Assembly: GCA_963792025.1 (NCBI GenBank)
Contig: CAWBUS010000006.1
Coordinates: 124,001-188,000, forward strand
DNA from: Ginsengibacter sp963792025
GTDB lineage: Bacteria; Bacteroidota; Bacteroidia; Chitinophagales; Chitinophagaceae
Direction: 5' to 3'
Length of the DNA: 64,000 nucleotides
Part shown: positions 45,823 through 55,621 of the stretch, one piece after another
How the letters are laid out: every line of letters begins with the position of its first letter
How positions within the stretch are numbered: position 1 is the first letter of the stretch
Position numbers and translations under genes: made by a program
The notes under the pieces: model-generated
The model's database searches: none
What the model saw: the letters and a program-made list of their open reading frames with translations, nothing else
Told to the model about the DNA's origin: nothing

Positions 45823-48800
45823 ATGATCGCCGAAACCTTTATACGACGCCCTGTTACAGCAATTGTTATTTCGATTGTAATTGTCTTGGTGGGTGTTATT
45901 TCATTAAGTAATTTACCGATTGCTCAGTACCCTGATATTTCGCCTCCAACTGTTGCAGTTACCGCGAATTTTACCGGCGCCGATGCGCAAACGGTGGAGC
46001 AAACCACCACTACCCCAATAGAAACACAAATTAACGGATCCCCGGGGATGACCTATATTACCGGCAACAGCTCATCAAGCGGGCAAAGTTCTATTAGTGT
46101 AACTTTTGATGTGGGCACTGACATTAACATTGCCGCACTCGACGTACAAAACAGGGTGAGTGTTGCCACACCTACCTTACCGGATGTTGTAAAGCGTTTA
46201 GGGGTTACCGTTACAAAGCGTAATCCAAGCATTATGGTGGCGCTTGCCTTCTATTCTCCAAAAGGAACACACGATCCGAAATTTGTAGGTAACTATGTAA
46301 ACATTTACATACAGGATGCACTGAAGCGTGTTCCCGGCGTCGGCGACATTACCTCCCTGGGGAACGATTTCGGAATGCGTGTATGGCTTAATCCTGAAAA
46401 ACTTGCCGCATTAAATATCACTCCGGCCGATGTGTCTGCGGCCATCACCGAGCAGAACCTGGAAATTGCAGCCGGAACGATTGGAGGAAGCCCGCAACCG
46501 AATGCCCAGGCCTTTGAATATAGTGTGCTTACCAACAGCCGGATCAATACGGTTGATCAATTCAAAAATATTATTGTTCGTTCCAACCCTACTACGGGGA
46601 ATATCATTTACCTCAAAGACATCGCCAGGGTAGAGTTAGGACAGTTTAGTTATTCGTTTAATGCATTCGTAAATGGCCAGCCAGCAACTTTTTTACTGGT
46701 GTACCAGGCGCCCGATGCCAATGCTTTGGAAACCTATTCAGGAATTACGAAAACGCTTGCCGAGCTCAAAAAAACTTTCCCGCAGGACTTTGATTATCTT
46801 GTTCCCCTCGAAACGGTCTCTGTTGTAAAAACATCCATAAGAGAAGTAATGTTTACGCTGCTTGAAGCGCTGGGCCTGGTGGTATTAGTTGTGTTTCTGT
46901 TTCTTCAAAACTGGCGTGCTACTTTAATTCCTGTATTGGCTATACCTGTTTCTCTCATTGGCGCTTTTATATTTTTTGTGCCCTTTGGATTTACTATTAA
47001 TACCCTTACCCTATTTGCATTTGTACTGGCAATTGGTATTGTTGTGGATGACGCCATTATTGTTGTTGAAGCCGTACAGCATAATATTGATCACAATAAT
47101 ATGTCGCCTAAAGATGCAACCCGCAAAGCAATGAACGAAATCTCTGCGCCCGTAATTGCCATTGCTTTAATATTGGCAGCCGTGTTTGTTCCCGTTGGTT
47201 TTATACCCGGTATTGTCGGAAGATTATACCAGCAATTCGCAATCACCATCGCTGTTTCTGTAATCATATCGGCATTTGTTGCTTTATCGCTTACACCTGC
47301 ACTTTGTACATTATTGCTGAAACATTCCAAAGGGGAAAATGAGAAAAAAAATGTGCTAGAAAAATTCTTCGCGGCTTTCAACAACGGCCTGAGAAGATTT
47401 ACTGCTTCTTACACACGCGGCGTTGCATCGTGGATCCGCAAAACGCCTTATGTATTGATAATGCTTATTGTATTGTTTGTTGGATTATTTTTTCTTTTCA
47501 AGGCAAAGCCAACCGGCTTTATTCCTCCTGAAGACGAAGGCCGGTTATATGTTACCTATGAAATGCCTGAAGCGACTTCCACTACCAAAAGCATTGAGAT
47601 GTTGAAGCTACTAATGGCGAGGGTGCAATCAATCCCCGAAGTAGAAGGCGTAGGTGGCCTCGCAGGGTTGAACATTATCAGCTTTTCAAATAAGTCCAAT
47701 GTGGGAACCATGTTTGTTCATCTCAAACCGTGGGATGAACGCAAGGGAAGTGAACATAACGCCCAAAGCGTAATTGCAGCAATAAGAAAGAAAACTGCTG
47801 ATATAAAAGATGCAAGGGTTTTAGCCATCTCACCTCCGGCAGTGCCAGGCCTTGGACGTACCGCGGGATTTACTTTTGAGCTGCAGCAAACAACCAGCAC
47901 CGACGATATCAATCAATTTGCGCAGGTAGCCAGAAATTTTGTGGCCCAGGTTAATAAGCGTCCGGAGATAGAATCTGCATATACTTTTTTTACAGCCAAT
48001 ACACCCAGCTACCAGGTAAATGTGGATCGGGATAAAGCAAAACAATTAGGTGTGTCAGTCGCAGATGTTTATCAAACTTTGTCAACTTATTTGGGAAGCG
48101 GTTATGTAAATGACTTTAATTTATATGGCCGAAATTTCAGGGTGGTTACGCAGGCTGATAGTACGTATCGCTCATCGCTTGATCAGCTTAAAAAATACTA
48201 TGTGCGCAATAGTTTGGGAAACATGATTCCATTAGGTTCATTAATCACCACCAAACTGATAGAAAGCCCTACATTAATATCGCATTATAATATTTACAGG
48301 TCGATTGAAATTAATGGTACAGCTAAGCAAGGCTTTAGCAGCGGCCAGGCAATTAAAGCTCTGGATGAAACAGCGGCAAAGTATTTACCCGCGGGCTATG
48401 GATACGAATTCTCAGGAATGAGTATTGAAGAAATAAAGGCTGGAAATAAAACCGCAACCATTTTTGCAATATCCCTGGTATTTGTTTTTCTTTTTCTTGC
48501 AGCATTGTACGAAAGCTGGTCGGTACCTTTCTCAGTTTTATTTGCTGTACCTATCGGTGCATTGGGTTCTATAATTGCTCTTAGTTTATTACCCGACCTG
48601 ACAGACAATATTTATGCACAAATAGGATTGATAACATTGATCGGCCTTGCAGCCAAAAATGCCATATTGATTGTAGAATTTGCAAAGGAAAGAGTCGACA
48701 GTGGTATGGAATTATTGAAAGCAACCCTTGCCGCGGTAAAGTTGCGTTTACGCCCAATCGTTATGACATCGCTTGCCTTTATTTTTGGCGTACTGCCATT

Positions 48801-49011
48801 GGCATTTGCCACAGGCGCTGCGGCAGAATCCCGCAAAACAATAGGCTGGACTGTATTTGGCGGGATGCTCGCCGCTACTTCGCTGGCTATATTTGTGGTT
48901 CCGGTTTTGTTTGTACTTATTACACGCCTTTCCTACGGCAAGAAAAAATTAGCAGAATTACAGGCAAATTATAACCCTGAAGAACATAAGGAATTTGAGG
49001 AAGATGAATAA
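45823..49011 (+). CDS. RND efflux permease, HAE1 family
   Basis: A 1062-residue inner-membrane proton-drug antiporter with twelve helices in two repeats. N-terminal MIAETFIRRPVTAIVISIVI and porter-loop NFTGADAQTVEQTTTTPIE are typical of HAE1. The TM4 proton-relay motif GIVVDDAIIVVEAVQ carries both aspartates. The second repeat has GLAAKNAILIVEFAKE. With the two upstream genes it forms a complete tripartite efflux pump for hydrophobic drugs or metabolites. Confidence 0.97.
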   Translation: MIAETFIRRPVTAIVISIVIVLVGVISLSNLPIAQYPDISPPTVAVTANFTGADAQTVEQTTTTPIETQINGSPGMTYITGNSSSSGQSSISVTFDVGTDINIAALDVQNRVSVATPTLPDVVKRLGVTVTKRNPSIMVALAFYSPKGTHDPKFVGNYVNIYIQDALKRVPGVGDITSLGNDFGMRVWLNPEKLAALNITPADVSAAITEQNLEIAAGTIGGSPQPNAQAFEYSVLTNSRINTVDQFKNIIVRSNPTTGNIIYLKDIARVELGQFSYSFNAFVNGQPATFLLVYQAPDANALETYSGITKTLAELKKTFPQDFDYLVPLETVSVVKTSIREVMFTLLEALGLVVLVVFLFLQNWRATLIPVLAIPVSLIGAFIFFVPFGFTINTLTLFAFVLAIGIVVDDAIIVVEAVQHNIDHNNMSPKDATRKAMNEISAPVIAIALILAAVFVPVGFIPGIVGRLYQQFAITIAVSVIISAFVALSLTPALCTLLLKHSKGENEKKNVLEKFFAAFNNGLRRFTASYTRGVASWIRKTPYVLIMLIVLFVGLFFLFKAKPTGFIPPEDEGRLYVTYEMPEATSTTKSIEMLKLLMARVQSIPEVEGVGGLAGLNIISFSNKSNVGTMFVHLKPWDERKGSEHNAQSVIAAIRKKTADIKDARVLAISPPAVPGLGRTAGFTFELQQTTSTDDINQFAQVARNFVAQVNKRPEIESAYTFFTANTPSYQVNVDRDKAKQLGVSVADVYQTLSTYLGSGYVNDFNLYGRNFRVVTQADSTYRSSLDQLKKYYVRNSLGNMIPLGSLITTKLIESPTLISHYNIYRSIEINGTAKQGFSSGQAIKALDETAAKYLPAGYGYEFSGMSIEEIKAGNKTATIFAISLVFVFLFLAALYESWSVPFSVLFAVPIGALGSIIALSLLPDLTDNIYAQIGLITLIGLAAKNAILIVEFAKERVDSGMELLKATLAAVKLRLRPIVMTSLAFIFGVLPLAFATGAAAESRKTIGWTVFGGMLAATSLAIFVVPVLFVLITRLSYGKKKLAELQANYNPEEHKEFEEDE

Positions 49012-49118
49012 TTTTAAGGTATGGGGAATAGTTTTGGTAATAAAGATTTAGATAACCGCAGCATAGTAGAACTTCGGGAATTAATGATGAAATAGTTTTT
49101 GTTTACCGCGACACAACT

Positions 49119-49512
49119 TTATAAAGGGGGTTTAAGCATGGCAATTACCGCAGCTACGAATTCTTTTGTTTCTGCAAGCAGGGATTCTAATTTCTTTTCA
49201 TCAATAAAAACAAAATCGTCGTAGTCTGCCTCAAATCTTTTCGCCATCAGAAAAGAATAAAAGTCAGAAAAACGGCTTTCTATTTTTTCGGTAGAATAAA
49301 TTCTTTATTGAAAATTGATTTAGTTCCGTTATGCGTTTTTGGATTCAATCCGTTTTCTGCCAGTAGCGCATTTGATTGCATAAAAAGCAGCATAATACAT
49401 CCTGCTAATTGCAGTATCATTCAATCCGTTTTCCATAAGCAATCTTGCTTCCCGCAAGGACTGTCCTGACTTTTGCAACCTGTATTTTTATGTATTCGTT
49501 CTTATCTTTCAT
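49119..49512 (-). pseudogene. HEPN-domain protein, multiply frameshifted
   Basis: Reading across frames on the minus strand gives a HEPN/UPF0332 protein in order: MKDKNEYIKIQVAKV, LMENGLNDTAISRMYYAAF, SNALLAENGLNPKTHNGTKS, then KIESRFSDFYSFLMAKRFEA and a helix ending AVIAMLKPPL. At least three frame changes separate these pieces. HEPN proteins pair with MNT nucleotidyltransferases as RNase toxin and antitoxin; the partner lies directly upstream and is also damaged. Confidence 0.75.
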
Positions 49513-49755
49513 ATTTCTATACCCTCCTATGCTTTCATAAATATTGGTTACGGCATATTCACTCTGCCATGTTTCTGCATTTTTTACAATAAGCGATATC
49601 GCAACATTGTGTTTAAGCTCTACTTCGCGAAGCATTATTTTTCTCAATTTATCAGCCAGTAATTCTGTGTCCGTTTCCTGGGTAAATACCAAAAAATCCC
49701 AATCGCTGTCATTTTCTGCATCGCCGCGGGCACGGCTTCCAAACAAAATAACCAA
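49417..49755 (-). pseudogene. MNT-type nucleotidyltransferase, truncated and run into the HEPN frame
   Basis: The nucleotidyltransferase core VILFGSRARGDAENDSDWDF has the GS...DxD catalytic motif. The N-terminal helix before it lacks a normal start; TTG at 49755 is the only choice. After ESIGGYRN no stop occurs, and the frame passes directly into the HEPN start (MKDKNEY), so the MNT stop seems lost. It is a remnant of a HEPN/MNT toxin-antitoxin pair. Confidence 0.75.
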
Positions 49756-49850
49756 AGCCGTAGCATCAATAAGTAAAATATTTTTTTTACCAAGATTGCG
49801 ATATGTCGACTCTCCGAAGGGATAATATGTGAGGCGAAGAAAAGTATATA

Positions 49851-50044
49851 AATTTTCACAAATCTACAAATTATCATGCCAGGGCGGGAAATGTCTACCT
49901 GGATTATGCAGGAGGCAATATTTATCCAAAATTATTGTTAGGCATGCACTATCGGTATTTACAAAAAACATTTATGCCAATCCACATTCTTACAATCCCG
50001 AGAACCTTACCATTAATGCAGATGCGTTGAACAAATGCAATTAA
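49851..50044 (+). pseudogene. N-terminal remnant of a class V aminotransferase / Mo-cofactor sulfurase-like gene
   Basis: One frame reads NVYLDYAGGNIYPKLLLGMH; after a frame change the neighbouring frame reads KNIYANPHSYNPENLTI. This order (YLDYTGGN...YGNPHS-like) is the conserved N-terminal block of cysteine-desulfurase-like PLP enzymes. The lysine-bearing core is absent. This is inferred from pattern memory. Confidence 0.5.
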
Positions 50045-50132
50045 AAAGCATATTAATAATATCTACCTGAAAACCGATGTAAACTCACGTTCTACCGCAA
50101 TTGCAAGATTACGGAAATTGATGATGAAATAA
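50045..50132 (+). pseudogene. C-terminal tail of a LuxR-type HTH regulator
   Basis: KKHINNIYLKTDVNSRSTAI followed by ARLRKLMMK and a stop matches the recognition helix and end of LuxR-type domains (THxxNIYxKLxVxSRTxA). Only about 28 codons remain. Confidence 0.45.
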
Positions 50133-50173
50133 TTTCATGCGCGTGTTTATTCCTTATTGGTCATTGTCTGTTT

Positions 50174-50962
50174 TCACAGCGGTCGCACCCAAATATTTCT
50201 AAAACTGATGGGCTTGCTTGAGTCTCCATGCGCCTGCAACTTTATTGCGTATGGGCCACGAACAGCGCCCTTGCCTGTGTAAGAAGGATGACCAATATAA
50301 ATGGTGGGACCTATCAGCTCAAAATTATTCTGTACTAATACACCATTAAAAAAAGCAGTAACTCTTGCGGGGCTTTTTAATGAGCCATCATCATTAAAAC
50401 GTGGTGCAGTCCATACTACATCGTACGTTTGCCACTCTCCCGGAGGGCGATTGGGATTTACTAACGGTGCATTTTGTTTGTAGATGCTGCCTGCCTGGCC
50501 GTTGGTGTAGGTCTTGTTGTTATAGTTATCGAGGATCTGCATCTCATAACCATCATCTCCCTTACCAGTTGAGGCAAGGAACAAACCGCTGTTGCCACGT
50601 GCCTGGTCTGAACCTTCAATGTCTTTTGGTTCACGCCATTCAAGGTGAATCTGGTAATCCATAAATAATTGCTTCGTTTGAATACTACCTGCTTTTTTAT
50701 TTACAGTAACGATACCTTTTTTTACAAACCAGTCTGCGGGTTTCGTAGTATCATTCGCGGAAACCCATTGGTCTAAATTTTTTCCATCAAATAAAATAAT
50801 AGCATCAGAAGGGGCATCGCCACAGGATTTTCCAGGAGTAACAACCGGCGGAACCGGGGTATATAATTCTGTCTCTTCGTGTGTCATTTTTTTTTCTTGT
50901 GCACTAACGGTCATAAAAGTTAATACCAGGAGTGCGGGAAACAAATAAAATGTTTTTTTCAT
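50174..50962 (-). CDS. DUF1080 (3-keto-disaccharide hydrolase-like) protein
   Basis: I start it at the ATG at 50962 (MKKTFYLFPALLVL), which gives a signal peptide ending TVSAQ. The single concanavalin-like domain begins at AIILFDGKNLDQWVS, with conserved YQIHLEWREP, GNSGLFLAS and EMQILDNY. DUF1080 enzymes act on 3-keto-glycosides. The two genes upstream, a subunit-3 protein and a GMC oxidoreductase, could form the 3-keto sugar, so the three make a plausible short pathway. Confidence 0.92.
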   Translation of the reverse strand: MKKTFYLFPALLVLTFMTVSAQEKKMTHEETELYTPVPPVVTPGKSCGDAPSDAIILFDGKNLDQWVSANDTTKPADWFVKKGIVTVNKKAGSIQTKQLFMDYQIHLEWREPKDIEGSDQARGNSGLFLASTGKGDDGYEMQILDNYNNKTYTNGQAGSIYKQNAPLVNPNRPPGEWQTYDVVWTAPRFNDDGSLKSPARVTAFFNGVLVQNNFELIGPTIYIGHPSYTGKGAVRGPYAIKLQAHGDSSKPISFRNIWVRPL

Positions 50963-51075
50963 GATAAATGAGAGGTTATAAATAAATATTTGTCGTTTAA
51001 TAAGTTCAAAGTATTGAAAGAAAGCAATCATCCTTTTTTCTAAAATATAATTTCAAACAAGCGTAGGTTGTACTC

Positions 51076-51753
51076 CTATGAAAAACTAATACACTCTTTT
51101 AATTCTTTGTCCGTATAAGCAAGATTGTATTGCTTTAAAACGTCTGCTGGTACACCATTCCATTGATTGGGCTGATTTCCCATATACCCAACATCTTTAC
51201 CGCCCATTTCCGTTGTATAAAAACCAGTTGCAGTTAAATTACGCATCAGGTTAAAAAAAGCAACTCCCTGTTTCATCTCTGGTTTTGCTTTTTTAGGATA
51301 AGCAATTTCATCAATCATTTCTATTTGTTGTTGCTGATTGCAGTCTGTAAAAGCATTCTGATAACGATTTAAACATTGCATATCCAACCATCTTAATCCG
51401 CCACGCATCGGAACCTGGTGCTCCGGCATATCTTTTACAATAAACTCAATAAAGTCCGGCACTTTCGCATCGGAAGCGCTTCCACTCACATCATCTTTCG
51501 GAATAATAATATCTCCAAGAACCGTTATAGTTGCCATTTCTTCCGGCGTAAAAAAAGTGTAAGAAGTCTCTTCTTTATAATGAGCAGCTTCTTCCTTCAT
51601 CCTGTTTATCCCGGTAGGGTTGCCGGCATTATCTTCTGTGGCAGCTACTTTCTTATCCGCTTCTTTTTTATCAGAAAGCTTACATGCATCCAACAACAAT
51701 CCCGCTGATACAGTGCCTAAGGCAAGGGCTTTTAATGATTTTCGTCTATCCAT
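51076..51753 (-). CDS. Gluconate 2-dehydrogenase subunit 3 family protein
   Basis: Started at ATG 51753 (MDRRKSLKALALG), which begins a Tat-like signal with a lipobox-like LLLDAC; the frame could extend eight codons upstream. Beyond residue 75, FTPEEMATITVLGDIIIPKD and a helical body follow the family pattern. Such small subunits escort GMC oxidoreductases across the membrane. The GMC gene ends 47 bases upstream. Confidence 0.9.
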   Translation of the reverse strand: MDRRKSLKALALGTVSAGLLLDACKLSDKKEADKKVAATEDNAGNPTGINRMKEEAAHYKEETSYTFFTPEEMATITVLGDIIIPKDDVSGSASDAKVPDFIEFIVKDMPEHQVPMRGGLRWLDMQCLNRYQNAFTDCNQQQQIEMIDEIAYPKKAKPEMKQGVAFFNLMRNLTATGFYTTEMGGKDVGYMGNQPNQWNGVPADVLKQYNLAYTDKELKECISFS

Positions 51754-51800
51754 AATAGTTATTTTAATAGAATTCATTTTCCCCTTCGGGGTTAGGGGCT

Positions 51801-53540
51801 TTAAATCTCATTCTTCTTCAACTGGTCAACAATATATTCTGAAGTACGCATAGATAAAGCAAGAATCGTCCAGGTAATATTTTTGTCACCTTGAGAAACA
51901 AACATACCGCCATCAACATTAAACAAATTTTTGCATTCATGTGCCTGGGCCCATTTATTTAAAGGAGATGTTTTCGGGTCGTTACCCATGCGAACCGTAC
52001 CCGCTTCGTGAATAATATTACCGGGAGCATGTAACCCATAATTATTCTCAGGGCCATCATCACCACCCCAAATGTTTACAGCGCCCATTGAATGTAGAAT
52101 TTCTGCGAATGTTTCTTTCATGTGTTTGGCCTGCTTAATTTCATAATCCGTATAAGTAGTATGAAAACGCAAAACCGGTATGCCATATTTATCAACCACT
52201 TCCGGATCTATTTCACAATAACTGTCTTCCCTGGCAATTGCTTCTCCACGGCCTGCCATGCCAACATGCGCACCAAAGAAATAACGGTAATCTTCCTTTA
52301 AAGAAGCACCATAACCGCCGGCCTCTTTTTGCTTTCCTTTAATTTTATAGGTGCCGTTTAAGTTTTCAATACCCCAGTTAAATCCATATAACGGCATCCC
52401 AAAACCGCCGCCATATTCAATATGATAACCGCGCGGGAAGTCCAATTTTTTATTATCGAGCCACCAGGGTGTATACACATGCATCCCCCCTACTCCATCT
52501 TCATTATAACGTTTGCGATCAAATAGCTGCGGTAGAATTCCACCCATATCCGCTCCCGTAGAATCATGTAGATATTTACCTACTACATTGCTCGAGTTGG
52601 CGAGACCGTTAGGATGTTGTGGTGACTTTGAATTCAGTAACAATCTTGCAGACTCACAGGCGCTTGCAGCAAGTATAACTGTTCTTCCTGTAACCTGGTA
52701 TTCCTGCATATCCGGTTTGTGTACATAAGATACGCCGGTAGCGAGTCCTTCTTTATCTACCAATACTTCCCGAACCATTGAATCGGTTATCAAATCAACA
52801 TTGCCGGTTCGTAATGCAGGAATTATTAAAGCAGATGAAGAAGAAAAATCGGCATATATTTTACAACTGCGTCCGCATTGAGCACAATAGAAACATTCGC
52901 CTCTGTCTTTATTAATAGATTTGGTAAGGATAGAAAGCCGCGAAGGAATTACCGGGATACCAATGTTGGTTGCTGCGTTCTTAATAAATAATTCATGCAG
53001 TCTTGGTTTCGGCGGCGGCAGAAAGAAACCATCAGGAGCATCGACCAAACCTTCATTGGTGCCAAACACGCCTAATAATTTGTCTATTTTATCGTAGTAT
53101 GGCTTTACGTCTTCATAACCAATCGGCCAATCGTCACCAAGTCCATCAATACTTTTATGTTTAAAATCTTTTGGCCCAAAACGTAATGATATTCTTCCCC
53201 AATGATTGGTGCGTCCACCGAGCATGCGTGCACGCCACCATTCCCATTTAGTTCCTTCAGCCTGCGTGTACGGTTCACCGTCAATTTCCCATCCCCAATA
53301 GCAACCATCAAAATCGCCGAAGGGACGATATTTGGTGCTGGCGCCTCTACGCGGAGACTCCCATGGATTTTTTAACTGGTTCGAATCTTTTGCAGGATCA
53401 TACATAGGACCAGCCTCGATAAGGCAAACTTTTAATCCTGCATTGGCAAGCACGTAAGTAGCCATTCCGCCACCTGCACCAGAACCAACAATAATTGCAT
53501 CGTATTTTTTGGGTTGGAGCTTAATCTGGAATTTTCCCAT
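51801..53540 (-). CDS. GMC-family FAD-dependent oxidoreductase
   Basis: A 579-residue GMC oxidoreductase. The FAD-binding motif is at residues 16-40 (IVGSGAGGGMATYVLANAG, then CLIEAG). A cysteine cluster ECFYCAQCGRSCK lies near residue 215, typical of the subunit-3-associated group. The C-terminal block has HEAGTVRMGNDP and FNVDGGMFVSQGDKN. It has no signal of its own and probably rides with the Tat-type subunit-3 partner. Likely role: periplasmic oxidation of sugars or glycosides, perhaps at C3 (inference from DUF1080 next door). Confidence 0.92.
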   Translation of the reverse strand: MGKFQIKLQPKKYDAIIVGSGAGGGMATYVLANAGLKVCLIEAGPMYDPAKDSNQLKNPWESPRRGASTKYRPFGDFDGCYWGWEIDGEPYTQAEGTKWEWWRARMLGGRTNHWGRISLRFGPKDFKHKSIDGLGDDWPIGYEDVKPYYDKIDKLLGVFGTNEGLVDAPDGFFLPPPKPRLHELFIKNAATNIGIPVIPSRLSILTKSINKDRGECFYCAQCGRSCKIYADFSSSSALIIPALRTGNVDLITDSMVREVLVDKEGLATGVSYVHKPDMQEYQVTGRTVILAASACESARLLLNSKSPQHPNGLANSSNVVGKYLHDSTGADMGGILPQLFDRKRYNEDGVGGMHVYTPWWLDNKKLDFPRGYHIEYGGGFGMPLYGFNWGIENLNGTYKIKGKQKEAGGYGASLKEDYRYFFGAHVGMAGRGEAIAREDSYCEIDPEVVDKYGIPVLRFHTTYTDYEIKQAKHMKETFAEILHSMGAVNIWGGDDGPENNYGLHAPGNIIHEAGTVRMGNDPKTSPLNKWAQAHECKNLFNVDGGMFVSQGDKNITWTILALSMRTSEYIVDQLKKNEI

Positions 53541-53777
53541 AATAATTATAGCGTATTCAGAAGTACATTTTTAAGAGAACGTGAATGTAAAACTTATGTG
53601 ATAATATTTGAAATTTATTTTATTAATGGTATCAAAAAATTGTCACAAATTAATAATGAAAAAATAAATTCAATAGATGCAAACATCATTAAATTTCAAA
53701 GATTACAATTTTCCATTTATCATTATTTATATTTGCAAAATATCAATGTCGGGTAAAAAAAGAATAGATAAAAAAAT

Positions 53778-53819
53778 GACTCTGTAGCTCTCCCGATAGT
53801 CATCGGGATGGTAGAGCAT
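53778..53819 (+). pseudogene. Partial tRNA-Lys copy with a palindrome in the D-loop
   Basis: GACTCTGTAGCTC is identical to the 5' end of the tRNA-Lys at 53833. A palindrome TCCCGAT-AGTC-ATCGGGA (53791-53808) follows where the D-loop should be, then GGTAGAGCA resumes the tRNA and stops. The A-rich leader before both copies is also duplicated (about 55-base spacing). Confidence 0.75.
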
Positions 53820-53832
53820 AGATAAAAAAAAT

Positions 53833-53905
<73 letters not shown>

Positions 53906-53914
53906 CTGAAAATC

Positions 53915-53950
53915 AAGCAGTTATGAATTAAAATTTATAACTGCTTTTTT
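53915..53950 (+). terminator. Terminator after tRNA-Lys
   Basis: AAGCAGTTAT (53915-53924) pairs with ATAACTGCTT (53937-53946) and is followed by a T run. It begins ten bases after the tRNA end. Confidence 0.8.
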
Positions 53951-54073
53951 ATTTGATACATGATTTGATACATGGTTTTTCCGAACAATTTATTGATTAT
54001 TAACAATTATTTAAATAAGCCATTTTGATAAATTTATTATCGCATTAGAACCAGGCATTGGAGCTATTCAGAA

Positions 54074-55059
54074 ATGAATTTATACGATGATCAAATCAAA
54101 AACCAGGATCGGACTTTTTCTACAAATTTTTATCGAGTAAATTTTATCTCACCGAGGTACCTGTTGAAAATAAAAAAACTCAATTACCTCATTGGTTTAT
54201 TTTGGGGAGTATTGCCAAAAATGCAATGAAAATAATACGTTCAGGGTGCTGTATTACCCTATTGAGTGATTATGTTCCTATCGAAGGAAAAACCTTTTTC
54301 AGGTTGCTGTACTTTGAGGATTATGCCAAATATGTCTTTTGGACTTTTAATGACAACTTTATAACAGACTTATCACGTTATGTTTTATCCATTGATGATG
54401 ATAACGTTGATTCCTGTATTAAAATATTGCGATTGTATTCTGTGGCCTATGATGAAAAACTCAACACTGGTATAGATGAAGAACTTTCCTATTGTTATCG
54501 CAAGATTGCTTCTTTAAAAAAGGGTAAAAAATTTGACCGAATGTTCGCCCTTGACCAGCAAAACAGAAAAATAGTGTTGGAGTTACTGGAGAACCGATTG
54601 CCTGGAAATGAAAAGGGAGAAGAAAATAAAAATGGATTATCCTCGGAAGAACCTAATCCTTTAAATCATCCACCAGAGGAAATCTCATTTTTAGAAATAC
54701 TCATTCCTTTGAATGGGAGCATCGAAAATACCTTAAGCTATATAGAATCAAAAATCATAGAAGCCAGGTTTCCGCATAATATATTTTACACCATAAAGAA
54801 AACAAAAAAGGGTGCTAACCAGACCGGACTTAATTCAGAAATAGCCGCAATGGTAAAGATTTTCCAGGATAAGGGATATTTTAAAAGCGAGTTTACCTTC
54901 AAGGATATCTTTAAAAGTTTCGGCATCTACACAAAAAATAAGTCAGGGAAGGACTATGATTATTCTTTTTTTATTGAAGACTATAATTTTAAAAAATATG
55001 TAGAATATTTAGAATTGCTGGATATCTTCAATATAGACTTAGACCGCCAGGATAGTTAG
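54074..55059 (+). CDS. Mobile-element hypothetical protein, probable frameshift near its 5' end
   Basis: An unrecognised protein. The long frame is open before its first usable start; KFYLTEVPVENKKTQLPHWF precedes TTG 54202 in frame. An ATG at 54074 (MNLYDDQIKNQDRT) would join it if the T5 run near 54115-54119 had six Ts. The C-terminal third is charged and aromatic-rich (FTFKDIFKSFGIYTKN). It precedes an HTH gene and a RepA-like gene, which suggests a role in element maintenance, but no domain is clear. Confidence 0.6.
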
Positions 55060-55149
55060 GATTACTCGCAAATTCCCCCTTATCCGCCTGCACTCAGAGG
55101 CCAATCCCTTCAAATTGCATGCAATTATTCACAATTAAAAAAGATTGCA

Positions 55150-55503
55150 ATGCAAACAAACAATCCCTTCGAGCTTATCCTAAACAAGCTCGAACAAATA
55201 CAAACTACGGTTGACACGCTTTCAGTCAATTCGGTTGGACAAAACCCTCCCGACCCAACAGATCCCAACCGGATCATAGATTTACCGGAAGCTGCCAGGA
55301 TACTTTGTAAGCCCGTCGGCACGGTGCGTGCCTATATTCATTCCCGCAATCTCCCAGGGAGATTGGTCGGGAAAAGTTACCTGATTAAATACCAGGAGCT
55401 GATGAAATGGTTTGAAAATTACCAGGCAGCGTACGAACAAAAAAGTAAAAAAACCGCTCTCGATAAAATGATCGAAAACCGGCAGCGATACCGGAAAGAT
55501 TAA
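55150..55503 (+). CDS. Excisionase-like helix-turn-helix protein
   Basis: A 117-residue protein with an HTH_17/MerR-type domain at about residues 41-90: IIDLPEAARILCKPVGTVRA, YIHSRNLPGRLVGKSYLI. The pattern is that of excisionase-like or accessory DNA-binding proteins at the front of Bacteroidota mobile elements. The N-terminal 40 residues may be a short coiled coil (LILNKLEQIQTTVDTL). Confidence 0.85.
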   Translation: MQTNNPFELILNKLEQIQTTVDTLSVNSVGQNPPDPTDPNRIIDLPEAARILCKPVGTVRAYIHSRNLPGRLVGKSYLIKYQELMKWFENYQAAYEQKSKKTALDKMIENRQRYRKD

Positions 55504-55621
55504 CCCCAATCATTGCACCGATTTTATAACTATCCAGGTCAAATTATTTACTATGTAAATAATGCACAGCCGGAAAGATGGTAGTGTTAGGAATTCCCTC
55601 CATACCAAATTTGTTACACTC

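Noticed and set aside
49829..50044. A 71-codon plus-strand ORF taken as a gene
   Set aside because: Only its second half resembles a protein (YANPHSYNPEN), and the matching first half is in another frame, so it is treated as part of an aminotransferase remnant.
54202..55059. RteC-type regulator of a conjugative transposon
   Set aside because: Position would fit, but I can see no convincing RteC pattern in the protein, so no function is given.
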